Source: Grimontia celer
Lineage (GTDB): Bacteria > Pseudomonadota > Gammaproteobacteria > Enterobacterales > Vibrionaceae
Direction: 5' to 3'
DNA length: 64,000 bases
Assembly (NCBI RefSeq): GCF_900055185.1
Contig: NZ_FIZX01000001.1
Span: forward strand, 1,922,001-1,986,000
Each line of letters starts with the position of its first letter. Position 1 is the stretch's first letter. Positions 34,282-43,959 of the stretch are shown one piece after another. The translations under genes were made by a program, and so were the position numbers. The notes beneath the pieces are model-generated. The model did not search any database, was not told the origin of the DNA, and worked only from the letters and a program-made list of their open reading frames with translations.

Positions 34282-35283
34282 ATGTCTATTAAAGTAGGAA
34301 TTAATGGTTTTGGCCGTATCGGCCGTCTGGCACTTCGCGCCGCATTCGACTGGCCTGAACTTGAGTTTGTTCAAATCAACGATGTCGCTGGCGATACAGC
34401 AACTCTGGCTCATCTTCTGGAGTTCGACTCTGTTCAGGGCCGCTGGCATCACGAAGTCACCAACGATGGCGATGCCATGCTGATCAATGGCAAAACCATC
34501 CGCACGACACAGCAAAAGAACATCAGTGATATCGACTGGTCAGGCTGTGACGTTGTTATCGAAGCAACGGGTGTACACCGTAAATCCGAGTTTCTGAATC
34601 AATACCTGGAGCAAGGCGTTAAACGCGTTGTTGTCTCTGCACCCGTGAAAAAAGATGGCGTTGCCAACATTGTTGTGGGCGTCAATGACAACATCTTCGA
34701 CCCAGAAATCCACCGTATCGTGACTGCGGCATCGTGCACCACCAACTGTATCGCTCCTGTAGTGAAAGTGATTCACGAGAAGCTGGGTATCGAGCAATCT
34801 GCTTTCACGACGATTCACGATCTCACCAACACCCAAACCATTCTGGATGCGCCTCACAAAGACCTTCGTCGTGCGCGCGCCTGTGGCATGAGTTTGATCC
34901 CAACCACCACAGGTTCTGCGAAAGCTATCGTTGAAATCTTCCCTGAGCTGGAAGGTAAAATTAACGGTCATGCAGTCCGTGTTCCGCTGGCGAATGCCTC
35001 TCTGACTGACATCATCTTCGATGTGAAGCGCGACACTACCGCAGAAGAAGTGAATGCCCTGCTTAAAGAAGCGTCTGAAGGCGAGCTGAAAGGTATTCTT
35101 GGCTTTGAAGAGCGTCCACTGGTGTCTATCGATTACAAAGGCGACCAGCGTTCTACCATCGTTGATGCCCTCTCTACTATGGTTGTTGGCAAGCGCATGG
35201 TGAAAGTCTACGCCTGGTATGACAACGAAATGGGCTACGCTACGCGCACCGCAGAGTTGGTTCGCAAAGTAGGCTTGGCATAA
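34282..35283 (+). CDS. gap: ArsJ-associated glyceraldehyde-3-phosphate dehydrogenase
   Basis: A 333-residue GAPDH with NAD-binding [17 protein letters not shown] and catalytic Cys152 in AASCTTNC. Located between arsR and arsJ, it fits the known pair in which a dedicated GAPDH turns arsenate plus glyceraldehyde-3-phosphate into 1-arseno-3-phosphoglycerate, which ArsJ exports. It is probably not the housekeeping glycolytic enzyme. A terminator-like hairpin lies between it and arsJ. Confidence 0.92.
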   Translation: MSIKVGINGFGRIGRLALRAAFDWPELEFVQINDVAGDTATLAHLLEFDSVQGRWHHEVTNDGDAMLINGKTIRTTQQKNISDIDWSGCDVVIEATGVHRKSEFLNQYLEQGVKRVVVSAPVKKDGVANIVVGVNDNIFDPEIHRIVTAASCTTNCIAPVVKVIHEKLGIEQSAFTTIHDLTNTQTILDAPHKDLRRARACGMSLIPTTTGSAKAIVEIFPELEGKINGHAVRVPLANASLTDIIFDVKRDTTAEEVNALLKEASEGELKGILGFEERPLVSIDYKGDQRSTIVDALSTMVVGKRMVKVYAWYDNEMGYATRTAELVRKVGLA

Positions 35284-35299
35284 ACATAAAAGAGATATC

Positions 35300-35325
35300 A
35301 AGAGCTGCAAACGCAGCTCTTTTTT
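35300..35325 (+). terminator. Terminator-like hairpin between gap and arsJ
   Basis: AAGAGCTGC (35300-35308) pairs with GCAGCTCTT (35313-35321) around AAAC and is followed by T. It lies just 12 nt before the arsJ start codon, so it should reduce arsJ relative to gap unless read through. Confidence 0.78.
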
Positions 35326-35337
35326 GGGCGAGTTGTT

Positions 35338-36558
35338 ATGCTGTCTCAATTAAATTCCCACGTTCGCCAGTACATGCTGGTGACATTCAATTACTGGAAT
35401 TTCACCATCACCGACGGTGCACTGCGCATGTTGGTGGTGCTTTATTTTTATGACCTGGGTTACTCCAGTCTGGAAATCGCTTCACTCTTTCTTTTCTATG
35501 AATTCTTTGGTGTGGTGACCAACCTGGTTGGCGGTTGGCTCGGCGCAAGGTTGGGTCTCAACCGAACGATGAACATTGGTCTCGGCATGCAAATTGTCGC
35601 GCTCGCCATGCTGGCGGTCCCGACAGCTTGGCTCAGTATTCCTTGGGTAATGGCAGCGCAAGCCATGTCCGGTATTGCCAAAGACCTCAATAAAATGAGC
35701 GCAAAGAGCTCAATAAAAACGCTGGTTCCTGAAGATGCACAGGGCGCACTCTACAAGTGGATTGCGATCCTTACTGGTTCTAAGAACGCATTGAAAGGTG
35801 CCGGTTTCTTCTTGGGTGGCGCGCTGCTTTCCCTGATTGGCTTCCAGTACGCCGTTGCTGCGATGGCAGGTGTCTTGTTGCTGGTATTTATTGGCAGCCT
35901 GCTGTTCCTGAAGTCAGACATGGGCAAGGCAAAAACCAAGCCTAAGTTTTCAGAGATTTTCTCGAAATCCAGCAGTGTAAATATTCTGTCCGCTGCACGT
36001 ATGTTCCTGTTTGGTGCCCGTGATGTCTGGTTTGTGATTGCACTGCCCATCTACCTTGGCACCACCTTTGGCTGGGATCACAGTGCCGTCGGCGCATTTC
36101 TGGCGACTTGGGTCATTGGCTATGGCTTTATTCAGGGGATTGCTCCGAAAATCACGGGCAAAGCTTCTGGTAAAACGCCGGATGGCAAAGCCGCGATTTA
36201 TTGGGCGCTGTTGCTTTCTGTCGTCACCGGAATCATCGCCGTCAGCGTTCAACAACAGTGGCATCCGGAAACCGTTATCATTGTTGGCTTGATGGTGTTC
36301 GGTGCGGTGTTCGCGGTGAACTCGTCACTGCACTCTTACCTGATTGTCAGTTATGCCAAAGGTGACGGCGTTTCGCTGGATGTGGGTTTCTATTACATGG
36401 CGAACGCGATGGGACGCTTGATTGGCACCATTCTCTCGGGGTGGGTATTCCAGATCTGGGGATTCGCAGCGTGTCTCTGGGTGTCTTTCGCTTTCCTCGC
36501 AACAACCACAGTGATTTCGTTTTGGCTGCCTACGGCCAAAAACGAGTCTGTCACCTAG
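35338..36558 (+). CDS. arsJ: Organoarsenical efflux MFS transporter
   Basis: A 406-residue major facilitator protein with about 12 membrane segments. GGWLGARLGLNRTMNIGLGM is the loop 2-3 MFS region, and FNYWNFTITDGALRMLVVLY is characteristic of ArsJ. It exports 1-arseno-3-phosphoglycerate formed by the adjacent GAPDH, which then decays to arsenate outside. The ribosome site is weak and lies right after a hairpin. A bidirectional terminator follows. Confidence 0.92.
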   Translation: MLSQLNSHVRQYMLVTFNYWNFTITDGALRMLVVLYFYDLGYSSLEIASLFLFYEFFGVVTNLVGGWLGARLGLNRTMNIGLGMQIVALAMLAVPTAWLSIPWVMAAQAMSGIAKDLNKMSAKSSIKTLVPEDAQGALYKWIAILTGSKNALKGAGFFLGGALLSLIGFQYAVAAMAGVLLLVFIGSLLFLKSDMGKAKTKPKFSEIFSKSSSVNILSAARMFLFGARDVWFVIALPIYLGTTFGWDHSAVGAFLATWVIGYGFIQGIAPKITGKASGKTPDGKAAIYWALLLSVVTGIIAVSVQQQWHPETVIIVGLMVFGAVFAVNSSLHSYLIVSYAKGDGVSLDVGFYYMANAMGRLIGTILSGWVFQIWGFAACLWVSFAFLATTTVISFWLPTAKNESVT

Positions 36559-36585
36559 GGGCTGTTGACCTTTGCAATCAACACA

Positions 36586-36612
36586 AAAAAGCCCGCACTT
36601 GCGGGCTTTCGT
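36586..36612. terminator. Bidirectional terminator between arsJ and fdhC
   Basis: AAAGCCCGC (36588-36596) pairs with GCGGGCTTT (36601-36609) over a 4-nt loop with A-run before and T after. It can end arsJ and, on the minus strand, the fdh operon. Confidence 0.85.
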
Positions 36613-36627
36613 TTACTTGCCTAAACG

Positions 36628-37626
36628 TCAGGTACTTCGTTGCTCTTTCGCTTCTGTCGTTTGAGCACTGCTTTGGCCTTGTACTTCATCCAGCCAAAGC
36701 TTGTGGTGTTGCTTCGCCCAACTTTCATCCACGTAGCCTGTTGCCATCCCTTCAAGCGCACCTTCAGTACCCACTGTACCGATGTAGATATGCCCTAACG
36801 CCGCTGCGAACAGGCCCAAAGAAGCAATGCCATGGAGCAGGTTTGCTATCTGCATATCTTCACGGGTTTGACCAAAGAGTGGGAAATCCATCACCAGACC
36901 AGTAATACAGACCACCACACCAACGGTTGCCAGCAGCCAGAACCAGATCTTCTCGCCACCATTACAAAAACCTGCATCCGGGTGTTTACCGTTTGGCAGA
37001 ATACCACCGCCCTGCTTGAACCATTCAATGTCCACTTTGTTGATGAAATTGTTCTTCATCCACTTCACCAACATACAAAGCAGTCCGAGCACAAACAGCG
37101 GACCCAGATAATTATGCGACACTTTAGCCGCATAGATAATGCTGCCCCAAACTGCTTCAGGCGCCACAGGTTTAATAAAGTGCTTACCGTATAGCAAGAG
37201 CACCCCACTGAACCCCAAGATCAGGAAGTTGATGGCGGTAAACCAATGCATGGCGCGCTCAAACGGTGTCCAGCGCATCACCTTTTTGCCAGTGCGCTTG
37301 TGTGTTAGTTCAATACGCCCGGCCCACAGGTAAAACAACAACAAGCTGCCTGCAGATGCGCCAAGGAAAATCAAACCAAGCGGACTGATCCATTCATTAC
37401 GAATTTGACGCCAGCGCTCTCCGTTTACATTGATAAGCTGACCCGCCTCTGCACCCGATGCCGTAGTATAGCCCGAGCCACCAGCACGAAGTTCTTTCCA
37501 AAACTCAGCACCTGCCAACTGCACCATTTCTTTCTGGGGGTCCGCCTTTGAGCCTTCTTCAGCAAGGCCAAACGGGGACCAGACACTTGCTATCACCATT
37601 AGCATGGCGAGCAATGTTCTAAACAT
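36628..37626 (-). CDS. fdhC: Formate dehydrogenase cytochrome b556 (gamma) subunit
   Basis: A 332-residue membrane cytochrome. Start MFRTLLAMLMVIASVW at 37626 has GGAGG 7 nt upstream and gives a signal peptide ending near GLAEE. Four to five membrane segments carry His ligands (FERAMHWFTAINF, VSHNYLGP, LLHGIASLG, LGHIYIG). It passes electrons from FdhB to quinone. It is the last gene of the fdh operon, as usual in Shewanella-type clusters. Confidence 0.92.
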   Translation of the reverse strand: MFRTLLAMLMVIASVWSPFGLAEEGSKADPQKEMVQLAGAEFWKELRAGGSGYTTASGAEAGQLINVNGERWRQIRNEWISPLGLIFLGASAGSLLLFYLWAGRIELTHKRTGKKVMRWTPFERAMHWFTAINFLILGFSGVLLLYGKHFIKPVAPEAVWGSIIYAAKVSHNYLGPLFVLGLLCMLVKWMKNNFINKVDIEWFKQGGGILPNGKHPDAGFCNGGEKIWFWLLATVGVVVCITGLVMDFPLFGQTREDMQIANLLHGIASLGLFAAALGHIYIGTVGTEGALEGMATGYVDESWAKQHHKLWLDEVQGQSSAQTTEAKEQRST

Positions 37627-37677
37627 ATTTTTCCTCCCGATACTGCGGAGCAAATGCCCCGCAGTCTCTCATGCTAA

Positions 37678-38283
37678 TCAGCTTTTGGTGGCGTCGTAGG
37701 CGAGGTCGTCGCCGTTCGTCCAACCTGCGCCTTTCGCACCGCGCTCTATAACGCGCTGGCGGAAGATGGCAGACACTTTTTCCGCATCACCGGCAAGCAG
37801 TGCCTTGGTAGAACAAAGCTCCGCACAAAGTGGAAGCTTACCTTCAGCTATACGGTTCGCGCCGTACTTCTCGCGCTCTGCCGCAGAACCATCAGGCTCG
37901 GGACCACCTGCACAGAAGGTACATTTATCCATTTTGCCGCGTTCACCAAATGCGGAAGTTTTCGGGAACTGAGGCGCACCGAACGGACAAGCAAACAGGC
38001 AGTAACCACAACCGATACAGGTATCTTTGTTATGCAGGACGATGCCATCTTCCGTTCTGTAGAAACAGTCTGCGGGGCAAACTGCCATACAAGGTGCGTC
38101 CGTACAGTGCATACAGGCAACAGAGATGGAATTCTCACCCGGTTCACCGTCGTTCAGAGTTACCACTCGGCGGCGCTGGGTACCCCAGGTTACCGCGTCG
38201 TCGTTTGCGTTCTTACACGCCGTGACACAGCCGTTACACTCAATGCAGCGTTTGGTGTCACATAGAAATTTCATATTAGCCAT
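37678..38283 (-). CDS. fdhB: Formate dehydrogenase iron-sulfur (beta) subunit
   Basis: A 201-residue ferredoxin-type protein with cysteine clusters CIECNGCVTAC, CMHCTDAPCMAVC, CIGCGYCLFAC, CTFC and CAELC, enough for four [4Fe-4S] clusters. It links FdhA to FdhC. It lacks its own signal, so it is expected to be exported with FdhA by Tat or to act at the membrane. GGAGC lies before its start. Confidence 0.95.
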   Translation of the reverse strand: MANMKFLCDTKRCIECNGCVTACKNANDDAVTWGTQRRRVVTLNDGEPGENSISVACMHCTDAPCMAVCPADCFYRTEDGIVLHNKDTCIGCGYCLFACPFGAPQFPKTSAFGERGKMDKCTFCAGGPEPDGSAAEREKYGANRIAEGKLPLCAELCSTKALLAGDAEKVSAIFRQRVIERGAKGAGWTNGDDLAYDATKS

Positions 38284-38296
38284 AACGTCTGCTCCT

Positions 38297-41152
38297 TTAC
38301 GCTGCGCTTATCTTACAAAGAGTGACTTTGGTTTCCTGCATCAGGGTAACCGGGTCATAACCATAGGTCGTGGCGGTATTCGCCGCTTCACCTACCACGT
38401 AAGGGTCAGCACCATCAGGATATTTAGGACGCAGATCTTTGCCTTCGAACTTACCGCCGAAGTGGAATGGCATAAATGCCATTCCCTCTTTCACACGACG
38501 CGTGACCATGGCTTTCACTTTCACGCGGCCCTTTTCTGCACCTTCAACCCAGACGTCTTCTCCATCTTTAATATTCAGGTTGTTTGCATCAACCGGATTC
38601 ACTTCCACAAACATTTCCTGTTGAAGCTCGGCAAGCCAAGGGTTGGAGCGCGTTTCTTCACCACCACCTTCGTATTCCACCAATCGGCCGGAAGTCAGAA
38701 TGATGGGGTACTCGCCGGAAACATCTTGATCCTGAATGGATTTATATAGCGTTGGCAGACGGTAGATATCGGCTTTGTCATCCCAAGTCGGATAGTCAGC
38801 CACCAAATCGCGGCGTGGCGTGTAAAGCGGCTCACGGTGCAGTGGCACGCGGTCTGGGAAGGTCCAGACAATTGCACGGGCTTTCGCGTTACCAAATGGC
38901 ATACAGCCATGGGCAATTGCCACACGCTGGATACCGCCAGACAAGTCGGTCTTCCAATTTTTACCTTCAGCAGCCGCTTTCTCTTCTGCGGTCAGATCGT
39001 CCCACCAGCCAAGCTGCTTAAGCATCTTGTCGGTGAACTCTGGATAGCCGTCTTCCAGCTCACAGCCTTTCGAGTAGCTATCAACGGCCAGCAGGCTTTC
39101 TCCTTCAAATTCGACACCGAAACGTGCACGGAAGTTACCGCCTCCTTTCGCCACTTCTTTCGACGTGTCGTAAAGAATATGGGTGCCTGGGTGCTTCATT
39201 TCCGGAGTGCCCCAACAAGGCCAAGGCAGACCATAGGTTTCACCGTTAACAGGACCACCTTCTGCTTCCAGCGAGGTTTTATGGAAGGTATGCCAGTTTT
39301 GCTGGTGCGCTTTAATGCGCTCTGGGCTTTGGCCTGTGTAGCCAATCGTCCACATGCCCCGGTTGAATTCACGGGTAATGTCTTCAACGCTTGGCTCGTC
39401 ATTCTGGACCGCGATGTTTTTGAACAGCTGATCGGAGAAACCGAGTTTCTTCGACAGCAAGTACATAATGGTGTGGTCTGGCTTGGAATCGAACAGCGGC
39501 TCAATCACCTGATCTCGCCATTGCAGTGAACGGTTAGACGCTGTTACTGAGCCGTAGGTTTCAAATTGCGTGGTCGAAGGGAGCAGATAGATACCATCTT
39601 TACGGTCGTTCATGACTGCCGCGACCGTTGGGTATGGGTCGACAATGACCATCATATCCAGCTGTTCCATGGCTTTTTTCATCTCTGGGCCACGGGTTTG
39701 GGAGTTCACGGCGTGACCCCAGTAGAACATGGCGCGAATGTTTTCTTTCTGTGCCATTTTCTCTGGGTCTTCCAATACACCATCCACCCAGCGGGAGACC
39801 GGAATGCCATTGGTATTCATCGGTTTTGAACCGTTGTAGGAGTTTGGATCAAAGCGACCCTGCACCCACTCTAGATCCACATCCCAGACTTTTGACCAGT
39901 GTTTCCACGCGCCGTCTGAAAGGCCGTAGTAACCCGGCAGTGTGTGTGAAAGCACACCGAGATCGGTCGCACCCTGCACGTTGTCGTGACCACGGAAAAT
40001 GTTCGCGCCGCCACCGGATCTACCAATATTGCCGAGTGCCAATTCCAGTACACAGTATGCGCGGGTGTTGTTGTTACCTGTGGTGTGCTGGGTACCCCCC
40101 ATACACCAGACGACAGAACCCGGACGGTTCTCAGACAGAATTTTTGCCGCTTTATACATGTCATCACGGTTGATGCCAGCGACGCGTTCCACCTCTTCCG
40201 GTGGCCATTTCGCGACTTCTTCGCGAATTTCATCCATACCGAATACACGTTGACGGATGAACTCTTTGTCTTCCCAGCCATTGTCAAAGATATGCCACAG
40301 AAGACCCCAGATAAACGCGATATCTGTACCTGGGCGCAGAGATACATAGTGGTCGCCTTTCGCGGCAGTGCGGGTACGGCGTGGGTCGGCTACCACAATC
40401 TTACAGCCGTTTTTCTCTTTCGCGATGAGGATATGCTGCATCGCGACAGGGTGTGCTTCGGCAGGGTTAGACCCAACAAAAAGGATCGACTTACAGTTGT
40501 GCATGTCGTTAAAGGAGTTGGTCATCGCACCGTAACCCCAGGTATTCGCTACCCCTGCTACCGTGGTGGAGTGACAAATACGCGCCTGATGGTCGACATT
40601 GTTGGTGCCCCAAAGCGATGCCATTTTGCGGAATAGGTAGGCCTGCTCGTTGCTGTGCTTGGCTGACCCCAGAAAGTAAACCGAATCCGGGCCCGCTTGC
40701 TTTCGAATTTCCAGACACTTATCGCCAATCTCATTGATGGCAGTATCCCAACTGATTTTCTGCCATTTGCCATCCACCAGCTTCATTGGGTATTTCAAAC
40801 GGCGTTCACCGTGGCCATGTTCACGAAGGGCTGCACCTTTCGCACAGTGACCACCAGCATTAAATGGGTGGTCGAAGGCGGGTTCCTGACCGACCCAAAC
40901 ACCATCTTGCACTTCGGCATAGACACCACAGCCCACAGAGCAATGCGAACAGATGGTACGCTTTTGTTCTACCGGTTTATTCGGATCGACATCTTTTGCT
41001 TCGGCTTTTTTCATCATGCCCGGTGCAAACATGCCAGCAGCGGCAATACCACCCGCCGTTGCCAGCGTGGAATTGCGCATAAAGGTACGGCGGGAGACAC
41101 CCAGCTGCTTTTCATCCTTGCTGACGGCGTCAGAGCGTTTCGTCAATTTCAT
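38297..41152 (-). CDS. fdhA: Periplasmic formate dehydrogenase catalytic (alpha) subunit, Cys type
   Basis: A 951-residue bis-MGD oxidoreductase. A Tat signal (SRRTFMRNSTLATAGGIAAA, residues 20-39) opens the chain. Cys68, 71, 75 and 103 form the [4Fe-4S] site. The active-site ligand is Cys193 in ARICHSTTVAG, followed by His194; E. coli FdnG has selenocysteine at this position. Metal could be Mo or W; the adjacent tungstate transporter suggests W. The C-terminal domain near GEDVWVEGAEKGRVKVKA is the usual MopB_CT. It oxidises formate to CO2. Confidence 0.96.
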   Translation of the reverse strand: MKLTKRSDAVSKDEKQLGVSRRTFMRNSTLATAGGIAAAGMFAPGMMKKAEAKDVDPNKPVEQKRTICSHCSVGCGVYAEVQDGVWVGQEPAFDHPFNAGGHCAKGAALREHGHGERRLKYPMKLVDGKWQKISWDTAINEIGDKCLEIRKQAGPDSVYFLGSAKHSNEQAYLFRKMASLWGTNNVDHQARICHSTTVAGVANTWGYGAMTNSFNDMHNCKSILFVGSNPAEAHPVAMQHILIAKEKNGCKIVVADPRRTRTAAKGDHYVSLRPGTDIAFIWGLLWHIFDNGWEDKEFIRQRVFGMDEIREEVAKWPPEEVERVAGINRDDMYKAAKILSENRPGSVVWCMGGTQHTTGNNNTRAYCVLELALGNIGRSGGGANIFRGHDNVQGATDLGVLSHTLPGYYGLSDGAWKHWSKVWDVDLEWVQGRFDPNSYNGSKPMNTNGIPVSRWVDGVLEDPEKMAQKENIRAMFYWGHAVNSQTRGPEMKKAMEQLDMMVIVDPYPTVAAVMNDRKDGIYLLPSTTQFETYGSVTASNRSLQWRDQVIEPLFDSKPDHTIMYLLSKKLGFSDQLFKNIAVQNDEPSVEDITREFNRGMWTIGYTGQSPERIKAHQQNWHTFHKTSLEAEGGPVNGETYGLPWPCWGTPEMKHPGTHILYDTSKEVAKGGGNFRARFGVEFEGESLLAVDSYSKGCELEDGYPEFTDKMLKQLGWWDDLTAEEKAAAEGKNWKTDLSGGIQRVAIAHGCMPFGNAKARAIVWTFPDRVPLHREPLYTPRRDLVADYPTWDDKADIYRLPTLYKSIQDQDVSGEYPIILTSGRLVEYEGGGEETRSNPWLAELQQEMFVEVNPVDANNLNIKDGEDVWVEGAEKGRVKVKAMVTRRVKEGMAFMPFHFGGKFEGKDLRPKYPDGADPYVVGEAANTATTYGYDPVTLMQETKVTLCKISAA

Positions 41153-41173
41153 CGTCTTACTCCATCTGCTGGG

Positions 41174-41383
41174 TTAGAGGGAATCGTAGTAATCGCGGAT
41201 GTGTTGCGTTTCGCGATAGCCCGAGGTTTCTTCCTGCTCCGGTGTTTTCACCGTAACTTCTGCTTGCGCAGCACCGCTGACGGTTGAAGCAGCAGCGCCA
41301 GCCGCAGCAGCCACACCCAGTCCCTTCAGGAACTGACGGCGCGACCCATCTGGCTTTCCGGTTTCTTTCTTGTTTTCTGACAT
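41174..41383 (-). CDS. fdhX: Formate dehydrogenase region Tat-targeted small protein FdhX
   Basis: A 69-residue protein of the formate dehydrogenase region Tat-target family (TIGR02811-like). The twin-arginine motif is SRRQFLKGLG, followed by an Ala-rich hydrophobic stretch and cleavage near AQA. The ATG at 41383 follows AGGAG. Its role is not established; it is always found next to fdhA and may assist export or assembly. Confidence 0.88.
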   Translation of the reverse strand: MSENKKETGKPDGSRRQFLKGLGVAAAAGAAASTVSGAAQAEVTVKTPEQEETSGYRETQHIRDYYDSL

Positions 41384-41440
41384 CACATTGCTCCTTGTAC
41401 TTTTTGTCAGCGCTTTGTGCCGCTTTCCTGCTGTGCGGTA

Positions 41441-42055
41441 TTACCAAGGGCGCTGGGTAAAGCTTATTTTCTCTATCGTTAGAAACTGATTGACGAGCTC
41501 AGCCACTGCGGTATAAAACACAGCAGCTTCTGCGCGTTTGGTGTCGTCACACAGGCCTTCAAACCAAGGCGCGATGTGGCGGTTGAAAAACGTTTTCTGT
41601 TCCTGAACATCACCTTCTTCCACCAGCATGGCCATGACTTCCAGTAAAGCGGCGATATGATCTTCAGGTTCTTTGGTGTCCTGTTGGCGTTCAAAACCCA
41701 GACGACGAAGATCCTGACGCAGCGACACCAGTGGCAACTCCATCAGCGAACCAGTGAGATACCAGGAACCGAAAGGCATCACCTCTCCACGGCCTACACC
41801 GATAAACAAAAGCTGGTATTCATCAGCAGCCTGAATCGGCGTCGTCTTACTGGCGGAAAGTTTCAGGACAGACCAAGCTGCTGCCATGCCGGGAGATTGC
41901 TCATCCCCTTCCACTTCCAACGTGGCCAGCCAGTTGAGCGCATCCTGATCGGGCGCTTGCCTGAAAAGATGTGCCAGTAAGTTGTAAATGTTCTGGCGAA
42001 TCTGGTTTTCTTCGTTAGTGACGTCTTCGATGTTGATAGTCTCTTGCATAGCCAT
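41441..42055 (-). CDS. TorD-like chaperone for FdhA maturation
   Basis: A 204-residue all-helical TorD/DmsD family protein. The motif EYQLLFIGVGRGEVMPFGSWYLTG resembles the family signature E-YxxLF-GxG-G--PP--S-Y. Such chaperones bind the Tat signal of a molybdoenzyme and help load the cofactor. It lies directly upstream of fdhX and fdhA in the operon. Confidence 0.88.
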   Translation of the reverse strand: MAMQETINIEDVTNEENQIRQNIYNLLAHLFRQAPDQDALNWLATLEVEGDEQSPGMAAAWSVLKLSASKTTPIQAADEYQLLFIGVGRGEVMPFGSWYLTGSLMELPLVSLRQDLRRLGFERQQDTKEPEDHIAALLEVMAMLVEEGDVQEQKTFFNRHIAPWFEGLCDDTKRAEAAVFYTAVAELVNQFLTIEKISFTQRPW

Positions 42056-42065
42056 ATCCGCTTCC

Positions 42066-43778
42066 TTACACCTTCATCTGCTTGTCCGGGTTATCCATCA
42101 TGTCAGCGACAATGTCGCGAACCCGGCAGTCTTCGCACATGGAGAGGCGCTTGATGGCGTCTTCCTGGAAGTGGCTGTGGTTTTGCAGTTTTTCGACCAA
42201 CATATTGATCATGGAGGCGGGCGCGAAAGGTTTACCGCAGCTGATGCACTCCGCGGCTTCCTCTTCATAAACAGTGTCACGTTGCTGACGCGATTCTGTA
42301 TCCCAGTTAAAACGAGGCTCCAGTGTGAGGACAGATTCAGGGCAACTGGATTCACAAAGGCCACACTGCACACAATCCTGCTCTCGGAAGGTCATGCCTG
42401 GGCGAGAACCAATGGAAGAAAGCGCCTCAGTTGGACATACCGCCACACAACCCATACAAAGGGTGCAATCATCGGTGTTGACGTTAACGCGACCGTAAGG
42501 TGCACTTTGAGGCACAGGTGTAGTTGTAAGGTTTTGAGCAGATTGCGCAGCCAACAGATCCAACGCTGCACTCAGTTTCTCGCGCTTGGTACCAGTGAGC
42601 TTCTCTGTATGAGAGAGCAGCGCATTGGAGTATTGAGTGAGTGACGAAAGTGAGTCGGCAGCTTTCAACGCAATGCGGTCTGGTTCGATATTGAGGTCAC
42701 TAAGGAAGGAAGCAGATACCGCAAGTTCCTGCTCCAGCACATGACGTGTTTTAGCGTGAAGGTTTGGCGCCATGGCCAGTATCACCTGAGAAGCACCGTA
42801 AACCAATGCACTCAGCCATGTGTCCAAACCCACGGAAGCCAGCTCTTCCAGTCGGACTGGAATGGTGTTGTTTGGCAACATTGACATGGCATCAACCAAA
42901 GCGTCTTCATCCGCTTCGGCGTAGAAAAGAATTGCTGGAGTCTCACCACCTTGTTGACGATAACCTTGAATCAGGTCGAAGACAAAATGCTGGGTATTTT
43001 CCGGATCAGGTAAGGCATAACTGATGGCTTCTGTCGGACATGCCGTTGCACATGAGCCCATCCCCTGACACAAGTAGGGATTGATGGTGATGGTTTGATT
43101 GAGCGAGCTCAGTGCGTCGGCAGGACAGGCGTCAATGCAGCGTGTGCAGCCTTCAAGTCCGCGAGATGCATGAGCACAACGCTCATTGTCCAAACGGAAA
43201 AATTTAGGCTTGTCGAAGGTTCCTACCGTTTCAGATATCGCCGCTAACGCTTCTTCTGCAGACACCAAGCCGCGCCCGGCAGCGTGATATCCCAAAGGAG
43301 GCAATTGGGCTGCATGGATACCGTTTTCAGTGAGATCGATGATTAGATCAAAATGCTCCCGCCCGACAGCAATTTGCGCCAGATTTTGCAGCGTTCCGTT
43401 TCGCTTCAAAGTGACTTGAAAAGCCCCTAAGAAACCTTCGATGCTCACGTCACTGCCATAGAACAATGCAAGACCCTCTGAAGGGTTCGATAACGTCGCG
43501 CCCGCTTCATTGCAAAGAAGCACAACGCGGTCACAGATATCAACTGCGATTGATTGACTGAAAGTAGACAATGCTTCAGCAGTTCCCACAACGAGAGCAA
43601 GCCCACGGCTTTCAAAGCTCACCGTAGGCGGGATAAGGTTTCCTAACGTGACTGTGCTTTTCAGTGCATGCAGTCTGGCCAATCCGTTGGTATCTGTTTG
43701 TTTTTCTAGATACTGATTGAGTGTTGTTGTGTTATTTTCCGTCGACATATTCTCAATTGCTGTTGTCTGTGTAGCCAT
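42066..43778 (-). CDS. Polyferredoxin-like 4Fe-4S protein of fdh cluster
   Basis: A 570-residue protein whose start I place at 43778 (MATQTTAIENMSTENN) because AGGTG precedes it. Cysteine motifs CTRCIDAC, CQGMGSCATAC, CTLCMGCVAVC and CVQCGLCESSC give four [4Fe-4S] clusters. A C-terminal CEDC and CISCGK set may bind another. N-terminal 190 residues are not obviously cluster-binding. It is a conserved member of Shewanella and Vibrio fdh operons and may act in electron transfer or in assembly. It is the first gene of the fdh operon. Confidence 0.82.
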   Translation of the reverse strand: MATQTTAIENMSTENNTTTLNQYLEKQTDTNGLARLHALKSTVTLGNLIPPTVSFESRGLALVVGTAEALSTFSQSIAVDICDRVVLLCNEAGATLSNPSEGLALFYGSDVSIEGFLGAFQVTLKRNGTLQNLAQIAVGREHFDLIIDLTENGIHAAQLPPLGYHAAGRGLVSAEEALAAISETVGTFDKPKFFRLDNERCAHASRGLEGCTRCIDACPADALSSLNQTITINPYLCQGMGSCATACPTEAISYALPDPENTQHFVFDLIQGYRQQGGETPAILFYAEADEDALVDAMSMLPNNTIPVRLEELASVGLDTWLSALVYGASQVILAMAPNLHAKTRHVLEQELAVSASFLSDLNIEPDRIALKAADSLSSLTQYSNALLSHTEKLTGTKREKLSAALDLLAAQSAQNLTTTPVPQSAPYGRVNVNTDDCTLCMGCVAVCPTEALSSIGSRPGMTFREQDCVQCGLCESSCPESVLTLEPRFNWDTESRQQRDTVYEEEAAECISCGKPFAPASMINMLVEKLQNHSHFQEDAIKRLSMCEDCRVRDIVADMMDNPDKQMKV

Positions 43779-43910
43779 AAACACCTGCGTCCCTAGCCGG
43801 CAAACGGCGTTAATCTGCTTCAATGCGAGAGTTCTTCAAGGCTGGCTTTACAACGTTTAGCGTTGCTGAACAGGGGTTTAGCTACGTCTTCGAGTAAGAC
43901 ACTTCTGTTA

Positions 43911-43929
43911 CAGCAAGTAGCGAACCAGC
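43911..43929 (-). promoter_or_regulatory. Candidate sigma-54 promoter of the fdh operon
   Basis: On the minus strand the sequence TGGTTCGCTACTTGCT has TGG (-24) and TTGC (-12) with the required 10 nt between GG and GC. It fits TGGCACG-N4-TTGCW at most positions. It lies about 135 nt before the first gene of the fdh operon. It overlaps no coding sequence. Confidence 0.65.
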
Positions 43930-43959
43930 TTTGAAGGAAGAAAAATGACCTAAACGGAG

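Noticed and set aside
38837-39529. 230-codon plus-strand ORF
   Set aside because: Antisense to fdhA; composition and lack of ribosome site mark it as a shadow frame.
40571-40579. Possible selenocysteine codon in fdhA
   Set aside because: The active-site position reads a normal Cys codon and the frame has no internal TGA.
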